Under the pieces are notes generated by a model, which was not told where the DNA came from, searched no databases, and saw only the letters and a program-made list of their open reading frames with translations. From NCBI GenBank assembly GCA_902728285.1, contig CACVBU010001377.1, positions 62,001 through 126,000 on the forward strand: a stretch of 64,000 nucleotides of DNA, in the 5' to 3' direction. Below, piece by piece: positions 47,426 through 58,830 of this stretch. Source of the stretch: Clytia hemisphaerica (Eukaryota > Cnidaria > Hydrozoa > Leptothecata > Clytiidae). Position 1 is the stretch's first letter; each line of letters starts with the position of its first letter. Made by a program: the position numbers and the translations under genes.

Positions 47426-49064
47426 TATAAAGATACCTTAGGATATCTATTTTTGAACAAGGAAAAATTTTAATTTTGGATAGAATATCTATGTATCATT
47501 TTTGAAGCATACCAGCAATAACGCAAAAAATGCATGTGTGACGTCACTTCTTGTTTACACATGTGACGTCATCGTGCTCTCGGATATGTTAAGACTTAAT
47601 GGAAAAAATATCCTCCGTCACTCGTCGGAAATAATTGTCGGCATTTTTACTTTTGATGTGTGAAGTGGTGTATGGCTTAATGTCGTTCTCCCGTTGATCG
47701 AATATCAGATTTTGTGGGTTTCGTTTCTGTTTACGTTTTCTATAAGAATTTTAATTAGTTTTGAGGATTTTTGTTCTCGAAACTTTTGAGCTCTTTACCG
47801 TTGTCTCGTCCGATAAATAAGCCTTTATGGGTTGTCCAGCTTTGTATATTTTTTTCAGTAATTTTCTTTCATGGCATGAATTTTACCATGCCCATGTTTT
47901 CAGCCGATCTTAAATTATCCTAACTGTTTCTTATGTAAAGACAGTGTGTTTTATTCCTGATTAATCAAATCATCCAATCAAATCAGATTCAATATCAACT
48001 ACACGCTATATTTATACGAATAAATAATTTTTTCTGAGGCTTGGCTGCTCTTGTTCTTCTGTGATTTCAGACTTAAAATGTTCTTATATGTTCTTAATAT
48101 TCTTGCTTAAGTCATTGATTGACTTAAAGAAAAGGTGGCTTGAATCAAGAGTTTTTTTTGGCCCTTATTGGAATCCTGAGGCTGGGATTATACACAATAT
48201 TGTTCTTAAGTTTCGGTTAAATTCAGCCTCGTGTTCTTTTGTAATATTATTCTTATAAAAAAATGTTGTATGCCTGATTACACTGGCATCGAAACCAGCC
48301 TTTCAGGAGACATCCTCTTTTTCTTAATTCTTTGTGTTTCATATTTTTATGGTTTGGCACACGTTCAAGAAATCAAAATATTTCATTATTTTGTTGATAT
48401 CCCCGCCGCCATCTATAGGAAAACTCTTTTTAACGTCACCAAATAGATTTAAAATAACTGAACTCGAAAGTTGATTTCGTCTCTAAAAATGTTGGTTCTA
48501 ACGCCGTACGAGTGCCCTTTTTTATTATAAGTTAGGACACTTTTAAATTCTATCAGCTTAAAATGATCCTTTTATGGGCCTCGAGGTTGAAATATTTATT
48601 GTTTAGTCCTCACACATTGATTTCACATTAATTTTTCGGAAAACCCGCAAACGATTTCTTTATTTTTTTTGCCGGATACTTTGGATTTGATGTATCTGCA
48701 CTTCTGAGGACTTTAGAGTACCTTAAACGATTCGGAACAACCAGCTTTTTCGACCCACAAAATCGAGAAGTCGAGGACTGTAGAAGTACTGATTTACCGT
48801 CGTCCTCAGTCAATCATGATCTAAGCAAATCAAAAGAAAAACGCGCATACTTTTTGTCGATCGATAAATTTGGCTGTTGTAAGAGCCACGATCCTGATCT
48901 AGTTTCAAATGCGAGACTTGTAACAGAAATTTAATGTTGCGAGCTGGTTTAGGTAAAAATTCAGCCATTAGAAAAGAGGGTATTCGAATCGACACAATCA
49001 AGGTAGGACGATTTTATGCCCTATAAAAGTACGATGTAAAAACAGCTCTATAGTGTCACAGATT

Positions 49065-49135
49065 TTCACAAAAATATTCATTTTAGGAAGGAAGAAGATC
49101 TGATTTACGATTTCAAATTTCATGTCATATAAGTT
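49065..49135 (+). repeat. Local duplicate, copy 1
   Basis: TCATTTTAGGAAGGAAGAAG, GATCTGATTTACGATTTC and TTTCATGTCATATAA recur nearly unchanged at 50137-50205. A second pair of duplicated words, TTTTCAGCTGACTTTTGTTT and TTTCAGGTGACTTTTGTCC, occurs near 50010 and 50235. Confidence 0.7.
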
Positions 49136-49201
49136 TCCTGTGTTACACTATGTACTGACCATTACAGTTAGCAATGTTCAACATCTACATAATTGCACAT
49201 A

Positions 49202-49378
49202 CAGTCAACTACTCTCCCTAATTCGAATCTGTGCTATTTGAATCTTTCTATAATTCAAACTAAAATATTGCTCCCCTCGGCCTGGAAAGTTGTATAAAAT
49301 AGTCTCAAAAATTTGAATCTTTCTCTAATTCGCAGAAAATTTTTAGTTTTTTCATGATCGAATTAGAGAGACTCGATT
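49202..49378 (+). mobile_element. Pogo/Tigger-like MITE, copy 3 (worn)
   Basis: After TA it begins CAGTCAACTACTCTCCCTAA. It contains ATTCGAATCTGTGC and CTCCCCTCGGCCTGG, and ends GATCGAATTAGAGAGACTCG without a clean ACTG-TA end. Confidence 0.65.
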
Positions 49379-50329
49379 CGTGTACGTTTGTGCAGAACGA
49401 ACCCTTATGAAGACAAAGTTTTGACGAGAGGTATGAATGTTTTGACTCGTCGTGATTTTCGTTGCTCTTAAAAGAGAGACCTTTAAAGGTGAAAATTTCA
49501 GCCTTTATGATGGAACATTGTAATTTTTTGTTGTTTTTTGTTACCCTTAGAACCATTTCGGCAGATCAAAAGCCGAGTCTTACTCTCCCCATAAACATAG
49601 TGACCTATTTTTTAGTCAGGCCAACAGGAACTTGTTTAGTGCACATTCAGCCTCAATCCCCAGTGATTCATTGCGAGTGTGAAAACAAACTTCACATTTG
49701 TCAACAGTTTTAAAGTGCAACGATTTCGGTCTAAAAGCAGGCTGACTTTCTGTCTCCCATCTGTTCGATATTGAGGCGGCAAAATCGCGATGGCAAGATG
49801 GCTTGTTCACATCTTTACTTTTCACAGTAGTAAAACATCGTATCTCTGTAGCTGAAACCAGCAAATCTACTCCAAGCTATGCTGGAGAATGTGACGACGT
49901 TTCGGGTCCTTATTTACGACACTTGTTCCTTACACCGCCTCGACATCAAATGCACCTGCTGCTGGTCAATTTATTTCAATTTCGCACTCGCATTTGTTAA
50001 TACTGTGGATTTTCAGCTGACTTTTGTTTAAACTAGAACTCAGGCCTATCATAGGGGGTCATTGGGGTTTGAGACGCTGACGCCTTTGACCACTTGGCCA
50101 TCCACTCCTTTTACACTTAGAGTATCATAAACGATATTCATTTTAGGAAGGAAGGAGATCTGATTTACGATTTCGAATTTCATGTCATATAATTTTCCTG
50201 TGTTACAATCTGGGCCAATCTGTGCTGTCGACTTTCAGGTGACTTTTGTCCAAACTAGAATTCAAGCCTACAATCTCGGTCAAAATATATTGAGAATTTT
50301 GGTTAATTCCTCGCTTTTAGCAATTTTAA

Positions 50330-50530
50330 AAGTTCGGGCGAGAAAGTCGGTTTTGGGCTAATTGATAAATTTATTCGAATATTTCAATTTGGGAGGGGTT
50401 TATAGACTTCCAGGCTATATTCTCTGTACCATTCTTGAACTTTTGAATCCTAAGGTCCTCCGAAGTCTTAAGTCTCATGTTAAAGCTCAGAGTTAAAACT
50501 CTACCCTTCCAACCTAAGTTAGAGCGCTTC
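50330..50530 (+). repeat. Dispersed repeat, copy 2 of 2 (GGCTATATTC family)
   Basis: GAGGGGTTTATAGACTTCCA, GGCTATATTC, TTGAATCCTAAGGTCCTC and TTAAGTCTCATGTTAAAGCT align with 41380-41600. Confidence 0.6.
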
Positions 50531-51036
50531 CAAATCGATTGTAGCTATAAGATTTCGTGGGAATTGCCCTTTTTTCTCAAATATTACGAACATGATTGTA
50601 CCATAGGGGTCATGAGGGTATCATAAATCATCGTTGCGTGAGATGTTTCAACCCAACAATCAGATATTAAGTAGCTGTTTTTGATTCAAGAAATCATGAC
50701 CAATTTTCGATTAATAGTTCTTCGCGAAAACTTTCTTTAATGAATTTTAAACTTATTAGCGATAATTGATTTGTTGTTGTTTTAAATGTTCATACTCTCT
50801 CGAAGAAAACACATCTAATTAAAATTTTGCGACTAGCGTAGCACATAAATAAGGAAAGTCGATATTCTCTACCCCTCTCTCCCTCTAATTCGATATTAAA
50901 GGGAAACATATTTTCGAATTAGAAAGACATCGGAATGATTAGGAAGAATTGACTGATTTTCCGTTGAATATTTGGGGTCCTTATAATGTTCAAAAGCTTT
51001 TTCACAAGGACAAAATAACAAAGTAAACATTTACTT

Positions 51037-51310
51037 AAGGCATGGGGACACGAGAAGTTTTTTCGTGTTGATGCAATGCAACATGCTCCATCCCACAAAC
51101 ACAAGAAAAAAGTGTGTGTTCCATGGTTTCTATTTTTGTTTCATGGGACAAAAAGTGAGGGAAATACCCAAAAGACACGCTGAGTGAGATTTCACTTTTA
51201 TTGGTAGCAAGAAAAATGGGGTAAAGACACGAGAAAGCGTTTCAGGTTGGTGGTATGGAGCATGTTGCATTGCACTAACGTGAAAAAAGCTTCTCGTGTC
51301 CCCAAGCCTT
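51037..51310. mobile_element. MITE with ~55-bp inverted ends (GGGGACACGAGAAG)
   Basis: AAGGCATGGGGACACGAGAA...GCAATGCAACATGCTCCAT is inverted at the right as ATGGAGCATGTTGCATTGC...TTCTCGTGTCCCCAAGCCTT. The flanks TTACTTA and TTACTAA are an imperfect target duplication. Confidence 0.75.
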
Positions 51311-51369
51311 TACTAAAAAAGATAAAAGATGCAAGAAAAGCTTTTTTACGATACATATCTATATTAGCC

Positions 51370-52029
51370 CAACGATGTAAAAATAATAGATAACCAACTT
51401 GCCTTGATTCTCAAAAAACATCCGTGTTATGGTTGTAAAAATATTAATGACATTTTGCATCGTAAAAAGTGCAATTAAATAAAAACTTGCTTCATTTGCA
51501 ACCTTCTATTGGACAGAATCGATCACGTGATGTATATTTGTCCAAAATTTGGGTTAGAAAAAGTGTATTTTCCTATAGGCAGCCTCACAGAAGGAATTTT
51601 TTAATTAGATATTATTGTTCTATAAACATTCATCTGTTTATTTTGTATCAGGCAACCTTCATGCACTTTTCATTCGTGAGATATTGCACTTCAAATCACA
51701 CATATATTTTTCAGATAACATCATTTTATGAGCGTTTATTTATCCAGATGAAGATTAAGTGGTATCAGGCCGATCCGTAGTCAATTTGTCTAAAGATTGG
51801 TACCTTTATCTTTTGAAAAAAATTCCAAAATTTGCATTAAATAACAATTCAAATTTTCTATCAATTCAGTGGATGTCAAAAAGTGTGTCAAAATCTAGCT
51901 AAAAGCATAACACGCACTGCACACAGAGCTATTTAAAGGAGTGCTCATTTCAATAGGAAAACAATGGTTGTTCTCTTGGGAGAAGTGCCTTCTAGAGGTA
52001 GTTGGTTATCTATTATTTTTACATCGTTG
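51370..52029. mobile_element. 660-bp element with CAACGATGTAAAAATAATAG ends
   Basis: A 30-bp inverted repeat starting CAACGATGTAAAAATAATAG is perfect at both ends, and ATTAGCC lies directly outside each (51363-51369, 52030-52036). The interior frame at 51469-51780 shows no recognisable domain. A 7-8-bp duplication would fit hAT-like elements. Confidence 0.82.
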
Positions 52030-53156
52030 ATTAGCCTTATTACGGATATTCAGATGGCCCATGAAAAATTCACTATGGCTCCACCAAGTTTAATAATTTG
52101 CTTTGTTACTGTCTAATTAGTATTAGGCTGCGTTAACGACCGCCATAAAATACAAATCAAGAATAGGAATGCGGTTAAAATAGGTAGTAGTACCACCATT
52201 AATGACAAACTACCTTCTTAATTGTAGCCTTTAAACGATACTATATTTAGAATATTGCGCGCTTTTAATTTTTTTTCTTCATGTGGACGGTTAATTACTA
52301 ATATCTTAATAACCATTTCCAACCAATACAACCCCTCTTATTAATATTTTTTCCTTCTCCTCCTATGTTTTAGTAGCTGAAATTGACGCTTTTTTAATGA
52401 GGCTCTTGGAAGAACTCATTAAGTAGGGTCTGTTCGAATTTCCTCTTTAACCCGGTCGTTAAAATACCAACCCATTAGTTCGATGTCCCTTCTTGTTGCA
52501 CCCACACTAATAAAGACCTCTAAGATGAAGAGCTCTGTTGTAATACTGCTATTTGAATTTATTTTTTGTGGTAAACCGGGGGTAAACCAAATAATCTGGG
52601 CAAGTAATCCCCGTCTGTATCCCAACCCAATTTGAAATTAATAACAATTAATTTAGTCTCCTCAATATAATTTACAGTGGAGAAAAAAGAAAAAAATCTT
52701 TTTTGCTCGTTGGAAAGAATATCAGGAGTGGAATATTATGAAATAAAAAAAACATCCTTAAAAGATTTGAAAATGAAGATGTTTGAAGATGTGAAGATTT
52801 GAAAAAATGTTCCTAAAATTATCATTTTCACTAGGAAAGCTTTTATTTCCGAGTTTATTTTACTAAAGATAAGCCTATATAAAAACACCCCCTTCTCACA
52901 GACCCCCTGGGAAGCTTTTTTTATAGGCTGGATTAAGTGGCCCGGTAGTATATGGTAATAATGCTTTTCTTAGGCGAACAGTCAACCTGATTTTAGTTGT
53001 TTTTTGGAAAGTAAAAATAGTATGACACAATGTTTTTATTTGAGAATAAGGGATTGCAAATCTGTTATTGATGTTTCTTTCTCATTCTTGATTATATCTT
53101 TTAACTCCAAGTATAGTTTTATTGTTAATTGGATTTTTAATATTTCTCTCAAAATG

Positions 53157-53389
53157 CATGGGCCCCGTCAACGGGGGGGGGGGGGGGGGGGGGTCCATCC
53201 CCCCCCACTTTTTGGTAGACCATGTAATACGTTTTTAAGAGTTACTATTTTAAGCTGGTTTGAGACCAAATCAAACCACAAAAACTATTATTCTTCCCAA
53301 TTAGATATCGTTTTGAGGTGTTTTGAGGGTGTAACATTTTTTTTCCAAAATGTTGCCCCCTCACTCAAAATGGCTCGCCGGGGCCCATG
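53157..53389. mobile_element. 233-bp element with CATGGGCCCCG ends, 5-bp AAATG duplication
   Basis: CATGGGCCCCG and CGGGGCCCATG are inverted ends, and AAATG abuts both sides (53152-53156, 53390-53394). A long G run followed by a C run sits just inside the left end. The right inner part (CACTCAAAATGGCTCG) recurs inverted at 8749. Confidence 0.7.
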
Positions 53390-53944
53390 AAATGGCAACC
53401 TCGCCAAACACTCCTAGTCTACTTCACTGGACTCAGCGTCATAAAGAATTATCAAAAAGCAAAGTACAGCCAAAATTAGATTCCAGGTACCATTCACAAT
53501 CACCCTTATCGAGGAATAGATATGCTCTCCGTCGCAAAGTGCAAGTTTTCTGGAATGTAGGATTTACGTCAATGAAATTTGAATTTTCCATCTTTTGCTG
53601 ATTGCTAATATCCGGCAAGAAAAATGTTATAATTCTTTTGCATGCGTATTTTTTGCGAAATTAGATCTGCCGTAATTTAGCTGTAAGATAATTGAGACTC
53701 TGAGATATTCGGTTCTGCAATTATTTTTAGATGTTATTGCTGATGTATACCCATTTTCTATTTTTGACCTTTAACGATTTGTGTCCTTGCAATTTTCATT
53801 TTATGCATACATGCATGCACTCGTTCAAATTTTTCTCCTTTAAAATTCGTTTAACGTTATGGAAATTTAAGAAACAGTGCAATTCATACTGTATATGTAT
53901 GCATGTAAGCCACATGGATATCTTTTGGTTAAGACCCTTAACGG

Positions 53945-54464
53945 GGTCTTCACACTTGTTCGACACTATAGCTGTTCGACAATACATTTGGTCGACAATT
54001 TGCTAAAATTTTCGAACAACTACAGTGTTAGACTTTCCAATTGTTCAAAATCCCAGCTGTTCGACTATACAGGATTCATGAAAAATGTTGCCCTGCAAGC
54101 ATGTATCGTCGAACAACTGGGTTGTCGAACAATTGTATTAACACGTCAAATATCGAACTTGCTTTCATCCGCCATTACTTGCCTTACTCGCCATTTCCCT
54201 CGCCACTTAAACCTTAGCCGTAGAGAATTCCAGATACATAATCTCTCTAAATTGTCGAACAAATTGACGCTCACTTGTTCGACGATATAATTGTTCGACT
54301 TAAATGTCAGTGTATTGTCGAAAAAGTGAGATGTCTAACAAGTAAGCGCCGAACAACTGATCTACCCAGTTATTCGACAATATAATTGTTCAACAATTTC
54401 CCCAAAATGTCTAACAACCGAGCTGTCGAACATGTGTACTGTCGAACAAGTGACCTAGCATGCC
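53945..54464. mobile_element. 520-bp hAT-like element packed with TTGTTCGACA motifs
   Basis: ACTTGTTCGACA near the left end and TGTCGAACAAGT near the right are inverted. CTTAACGG lies directly outside both ends (53937-53944, 54465-54472), with the match extending to CCCTTAACGG. The interior carries well over a dozen variants of TTGTTCGAC/GTCGAACAA on both strands. No transposase is present. Confidence 0.8.
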
Positions 54465-54599
54465 CTTAACGGTAGATAACTCGCGATGAGGCACATTTGG
54501 GACGGCTTGATATCCAGAATGCAATGCTGTAGTCATCTTTATACGAGTGAGATACACTGTGGTACACATTGTGTTGATCACTTGAGCTGTTGCACTCTT

Positions 54600-54800
54600 T
54601 TTGGCCTGCCCCGGAGGTCCTTTAGTTTAACCTTTGTTCGTCCGTCTGTTTTCTCGGGATTGGCCCATTAGTTTTTCTGATTATTTTTGCACAATGATCC
54701 AAAATTACAGTAAACACTGTGTCGTCAAACCAGAAAATTGTCGTTTCTAAAAATTTAGGAAAAATGCATCCATTTGTTTCTATACTACTGTGAAAAGTCG
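54600..54800 (+). repeat. Dispersed repeat R1, copy D (diverged)
   Basis: GGAGGTCCTTTAGTTTAACC, TTTGTTCGTCCGTCTGTTTT and CTCGGGATTGGCCCATTAG follow the R1 order. TTTGCACAATGATCCAAAATTACAG corresponds to the later part (words abridged). GACGACACAGTGTT-like text links it to copy E. Confidence 0.55.
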
Positions 54801-55282
54801 GCACAGAATAAAGGAAGTCTAATCGACTCCTATTTATTTTACTGCTTCTGAAAATCGAAGAAGATCAGCCTAAGAATACTTGAATTAAGACTCGGATTTA
54901 AGTTATACTTTTGACGGATGTTCAGCTTGAATAATTGTCTTAAGAAATTAACCTGAATAGACATTAAGAATGAAGGTACTTTCTCATAGAAATATGCAAA
55001 TCTGATTCTCATACTTTTTTTAAGTCATAATTCTAATAAAAAAAGTAGCGGATTGAAGATTCGTTAACTTTTTTAGAAAGAGTGAACACTGTGCTATTTG
55101 GTGTAATTCTTTTCTGATTTAAATAGATAAAAAAGATAAAGCTTTACTAATAATTCACAAATAAAGAATTATGTTGAAGAAAGTACTAAAATTTTAGAGT
55201 TTCTATAATATGATCAAAATTTTTCACCATAACTCAAAGATATTCAGGAGTGAAATCTACCAAAATTTGAAAGTAAGATAAA

Positions 55283-55540
55283 ATGAAATTCTTAGAGGTG
55301 AAAAATTCGGAATTCCGAAAATTCAAAAGTTTAGGAAACATTATGATTAGAAAAATTCGGAATTCCGAAAAATTGGAAATATTCAGAATTTCGAAAAGTC
55401 AGAAGCATTCGGAATGCCGAGAAAATAGTAAAAATCCGGAATTCCGAAAAATCAAAAGATTAGAAATTTTGAAAAAATCATAAAAATTCGGAATTCCGAA
55501 AAATCATAAAAACTCGGAATTCCGAAAAAATTGGAAACTC
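55283..55540. repeat. TTCGGAATTCCGAA palindrome array 1
   Basis: About seven variants of the 14-bp perfect palindrome TTCGGAATTCCGAA, separated by AAATCATAAAAA-like spacers of variable length. It does not code for protein. Confidence 0.85.
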
Positions 55541-55763
55541 AAAGTGATTGAATTAACAAGATTCAGATTAAGACGGTGTAACTGCAATACCAATATTACT
55601 GCTGATAGTTAGGGTATTTACAAAGTATTATCTGATGTGATATATATGTTGTTGTACTGACAGGAGTCTCTTTGAATTCTTCGTGTATTACTTTCTTAAA
55701 TCCTGTAATTTGCTTTTGGTAGTATGGGTAGTATTCACCATTTGTATTTGTCATAGCAAAAAC

Positions 55764-56308
55764 TTATTGATCTTTCCTTTGCATGACCACCTCTTCATTG
55801 AAATCTTTCCAATAATTCACATTAGTCAGCATTTTCTTCAATACTCGTTCAGATGCTGCTTTTATAGCAGTTTTGTCAGCGCTATTCAGCTGTGAACGTG
55901 CGCAAGTCCCAACATTTACCTTAAAAAAGAAAGAGTTATGTTTCACTTGTACAGTTTCACATCCTTCTAGAATTCAATAGTTTTGTGTGCAGTCAAAAAG
56001 CTCTCAAAATAAAATAAAACGTCCAGCATTCGCTGTTTGCGCTGCATTCTGAATTCTTTTAAAATTACTAAGGTGTGATAAATATGTGCAGTGTGACGAG
56101 AAAACTTACAGCAGTCATTCTGTTCGTCATCGGCTTGCCATCTCTGGTGTTTGTTATTATTTATTTTCTTGATGGTGGGACAGTGCTTCAGTCGAAGCTC
56201 CAGATGGAACTCTGATTGATAGCATGTTTTCTTCGATAAAAAACACAGTTCTGACTACCTCGCTGTCATTAAAAAGGCTGAATCCACGAGAGCAGACTTT
56301 TTAAACAT
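55764..56308 (-). CDS. Possible small three-exon gene, unidentified
   Basis: On the minus strand, exons 56308-56259, 56143-56110 and 55919-55764 join in frame to a 79-residue protein. Introns start GTAGTC and GTAAGT and end CACCAG and TTTTTTAAG. It begins MFKKSALVDSAFLMTA, continues DGKPMTNRMTA and ends with a charged tail containing NSADKTAIKAASERVLKKML and NEEVVMQRKDQ. The last exon reads like real protein and the GTAAGT donor is strong. However, I chose the splice sites by eye, one acceptor is a weak AAG, and I recognise no family. A competing open frame, SEVVRTVFFIEENMLSIRVP, overlaps the first intron. It could be a host gene nested in the CCDC149-like intron, a decayed gene, or chance. 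Confidence 0.28.
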
Positions 56309-57104
56309 GCTGGCGCTCTAACCCGCTCTGATATCATATCTTCTTTTGCTTATACTTTTATACATTCAGTATTTCAGCAACTTTTTTCGTAAATGAAACC
56401 TCATGATTAAACTCATATCTTCTGTTTTTCGAGAAAGAAAAGAAAAAAAAATTTGTCACCTATGATACTTTGAAGTATTTCGGAATGATTTTAAAATTCA
56501 ATTAAACTAATTGGTTTCTTCACACAAGCTAATTTTTTCGTGATTCATTGTATTCTTTTGCGAAGGCGTCAAAATTTCGTTAACAGAGCCTTTTGTTATT
56601 AATAAAGAATTTTTAGTTACCCCCTGTCATTGTTCGAACTTATATGCACATAATAGCTGAGAGGATGATAAAAACAGGGGGTTATTGAGAATTATATTTT
56701 TAATCTAATCAACTGAAAAAAGAGCTCTTGCTTATTACTATCAGCCACGAAAGGTTGTTGTGTAGCTGTGATATGAAAATGAATTTCAAGAAAAGATAAC
56801 ATTTTAGCATCTGAAGAAAAATGGTAAGATCGCAATTTATAATTTATTTCATATATTCACCTTTTTTAAGTACTTGTGGTTGTACCGGTTCGTAAATTTG
56901 AAAAGATTTTGTCAAGAAAAACCTGATTTCTCTGTTGTAATCAGTTGTAATTCATAAAAAGTTTTTAATCGAGATTTGCAATATATTTCTTTGAAGAATT
57001 TTGACAAACCATGTTCTGACTTTGTTAACTTTTTCTTTGCATTGGCACGATTGCTTGATTGCTGTGTAAAATTGCGTACCCAAACACATCGAGGAAATAC
57101 ATTG

Positions 57105-57344
57105 TCAAATTTCTTCTGACATTTTGGATACAGCATGAAGTGCAGTGCCACAAATACTAATCATTTGATAATACTCTTTTTTCGTTACAGCTGATATGTC
57201 AACACGCATATCCAAAATGGCCATTTTCGAATTGAATAATCTGTAACCGAAATCGATGTCTGTCCCGATCACCCCTTCTAACGAAAAAAAATCTGGACGA
57301 CTTGGAACGATTATGATCAAAGATTCCTCAACGTTAATTACAAC
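57105..57344 (-). CDS. Unidentified open frame or exon
   Basis: Seventy-nine codons are open on the minus strand after a possible acceptor TTGGCTAG at 57345-57348. Sample segments are VVINVEESLIIIVPSRPDFF, GTDIDFGYRLFNSKMAILD and TKKEYYQMISICGTALHAV. A frame change near 57120 leads into another open stretch (to 56912, with LYPKCQKKFDNVFPRC). Composition is protein-like, but no family was recognised. It may be a decayed gene or a transposon remnant on the same strand as the candidate at 56308-55764. Confidence 0.25.
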   Translation of the reverse strand, partial: VVINVEESLIIIVPSRPDFFSLEGVIGTDIDFGYRLFNSKMAILDMRVDISAVTKKEYYQMISICGTALHAVSKMSEEI

Positions 57345-57558
57345 CTAGCCAATTCTCGATCGTCGTGTTTCTTGTAAACTCTTGGATATGTAGTGACAAT
57401 AAAAACGGCGTGTGATGGGTACAAGCTGGCTAATAACAAACAACGATCTTGCTCCACATTTGATTCTTGAATTGTTGGAAATGTTCAAACATTATTACTT
57501 AGAAAACTAAGCCTGAGCTAATGCACTCTCAAAGGCTGTCAGAATTCTTATGTTAGTA

Positions 57559-57793
57559 CACGTTTTTTATAAAAACAATCTATATAAGAACATAAGGCTT
57601 CGATGGCCAAAATGTTCAAAACATGCTAAGAACATTTTAAGGGTTTGCGGACTCTAAAACGCCCGATTTCGAAATGGACAAAAATAAACGCGAAATTGGG
57701 AAAATAAGAACATATTAAGAATATTTTTAGGCTTTAAAAGTTAAGATTATCCAAAGGCTCCAAAATTTTGGATGTTCTTAAAAAAAGAACTTG
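57559..57793 (+). mobile_element. CACGTTTTTTATAAGAAC MITE, copy 3
   Basis: TA, CACGTTTTTTATAAAAAC, then AAGAACATAAGGCTTCGATG and GGCCAAAATGTTCAAAAC; ends GTTCTTAAAAAAAGAACTTG followed by TA. Confidence 0.8.
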
Positions 57794-58159
57794 TACAGGT
57801 GTTCTTGAAAGTTAACCTAAATAACCTAAAATTCAAAAGCATGCAAGCTATTATTTTCTAAAGTATGAGTGGCGTAGCAAAATTCGACTTGAATTCTCTA
57901 TGCTAAGTGATTCAAGGTATAAAAAAATTTATGATCCCTGACGACAATGACCAAATTTGTTCGTCAAATTTAGAAAATATAGGAAGTGTTTAGATATTTT
58001 GTTATTTCTAGAACAATTTAGAAGCTATTATACTTTTGAATATTGTTTTATATAAATAGATATCTTATTATATTGTTGAAAAGAACTACAAGCATATTAC
58101 TGTCCAAAGATTTTTACAGCATCTTCAAGTGTAGTAATTTTTAATGTTAATCCGGATGT

Positions 58160-58340
58160 TAATTTTTCGGAATTCCGAATTTTTTATTTTTCGAAATTCC
58201 GATTTTTTTATTTTTCAGAATTCCGAATTTTTCGATTTTTCGGAATTCCGAATTGTTTTTTATTTTTCAAAAATCAGAATTATTTTAATTTTTCGGAATT
58301 AGGAATTTTACCAGACTTTTCAGAATTTCGAAATTTCTTT
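58160..58340. repeat. TTCGGAATTCCGAA palindrome array 2
   Basis: Six or so variants of TTCGGAATTCCGAATTTTT, separated by TTATTTTT-like spacers. It lies about 2.6 kb after array 1. The T-rich strand here corresponds to the A-rich strand there, so the two arrays may be inverted ends of a larger unit. Confidence 0.8.
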
Positions 58341-58639
58341 TGAAAAATATAACAAGGAATGCTGATTTGTTTTATTTATTTGAATTCTGACCTAAAATTC
58401 AATTTGTTTTCCTTTGGGGGACATTTTAATAGTAAGATCTGCCATCTTAGACTTTTTTTACTGAAATGTTGTAGATATTAAATTTGGTAAGTAAAATGAC
58501 AGCTCTTTTTTGTTTTTTTCTAGCCTTTCTCGACTCTCATCGATTCTTAGGAATCAATTGAACAAATTGAAAATTTACTCCGAAAAACTTGCTATTTTAG
58601 TAATAGATCCTTGAATCTCGTTTATATTCAGAAAATTAA

Positions 58640-58830
58640 CTGAAACGACAATTTTCTGGTTTGACGACACAGTGTTAGTAACCAAAAAGTGACGGAAGCC
58701 GATTTTCGAAAAAAACAACATTTGGGGACAAAGTGAGCCAAAAAGTGCCTGAAAATGGGTTTTTTTGGACTTTTCTTTATGATTTTTTTTCCGTTAAGAC
58801 AGATAGGTCCATACATCAAGTAGCTTGTTA
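58640..58830 (+). repeat. Dispersed repeat R1, copy E
   Basis: GGTTTGACGACACAGTGTTA, GTGACGGAAGCCGATTTTCG and TGGGTTTTTTTGGACTTTTC follow the R1 order. ACAGATAGGTCCATACATCA at the end matches wording near 15208 and 30186. Confidence 0.65.

Noticed and set aside
53170..53215. G-quadruplex or regulatory poly-G/poly-C tract
   Set aside because: The long G and C runs lie just inside a MITE end and homopolymer lengths are error-prone in assemblies. No separate function is claimed.
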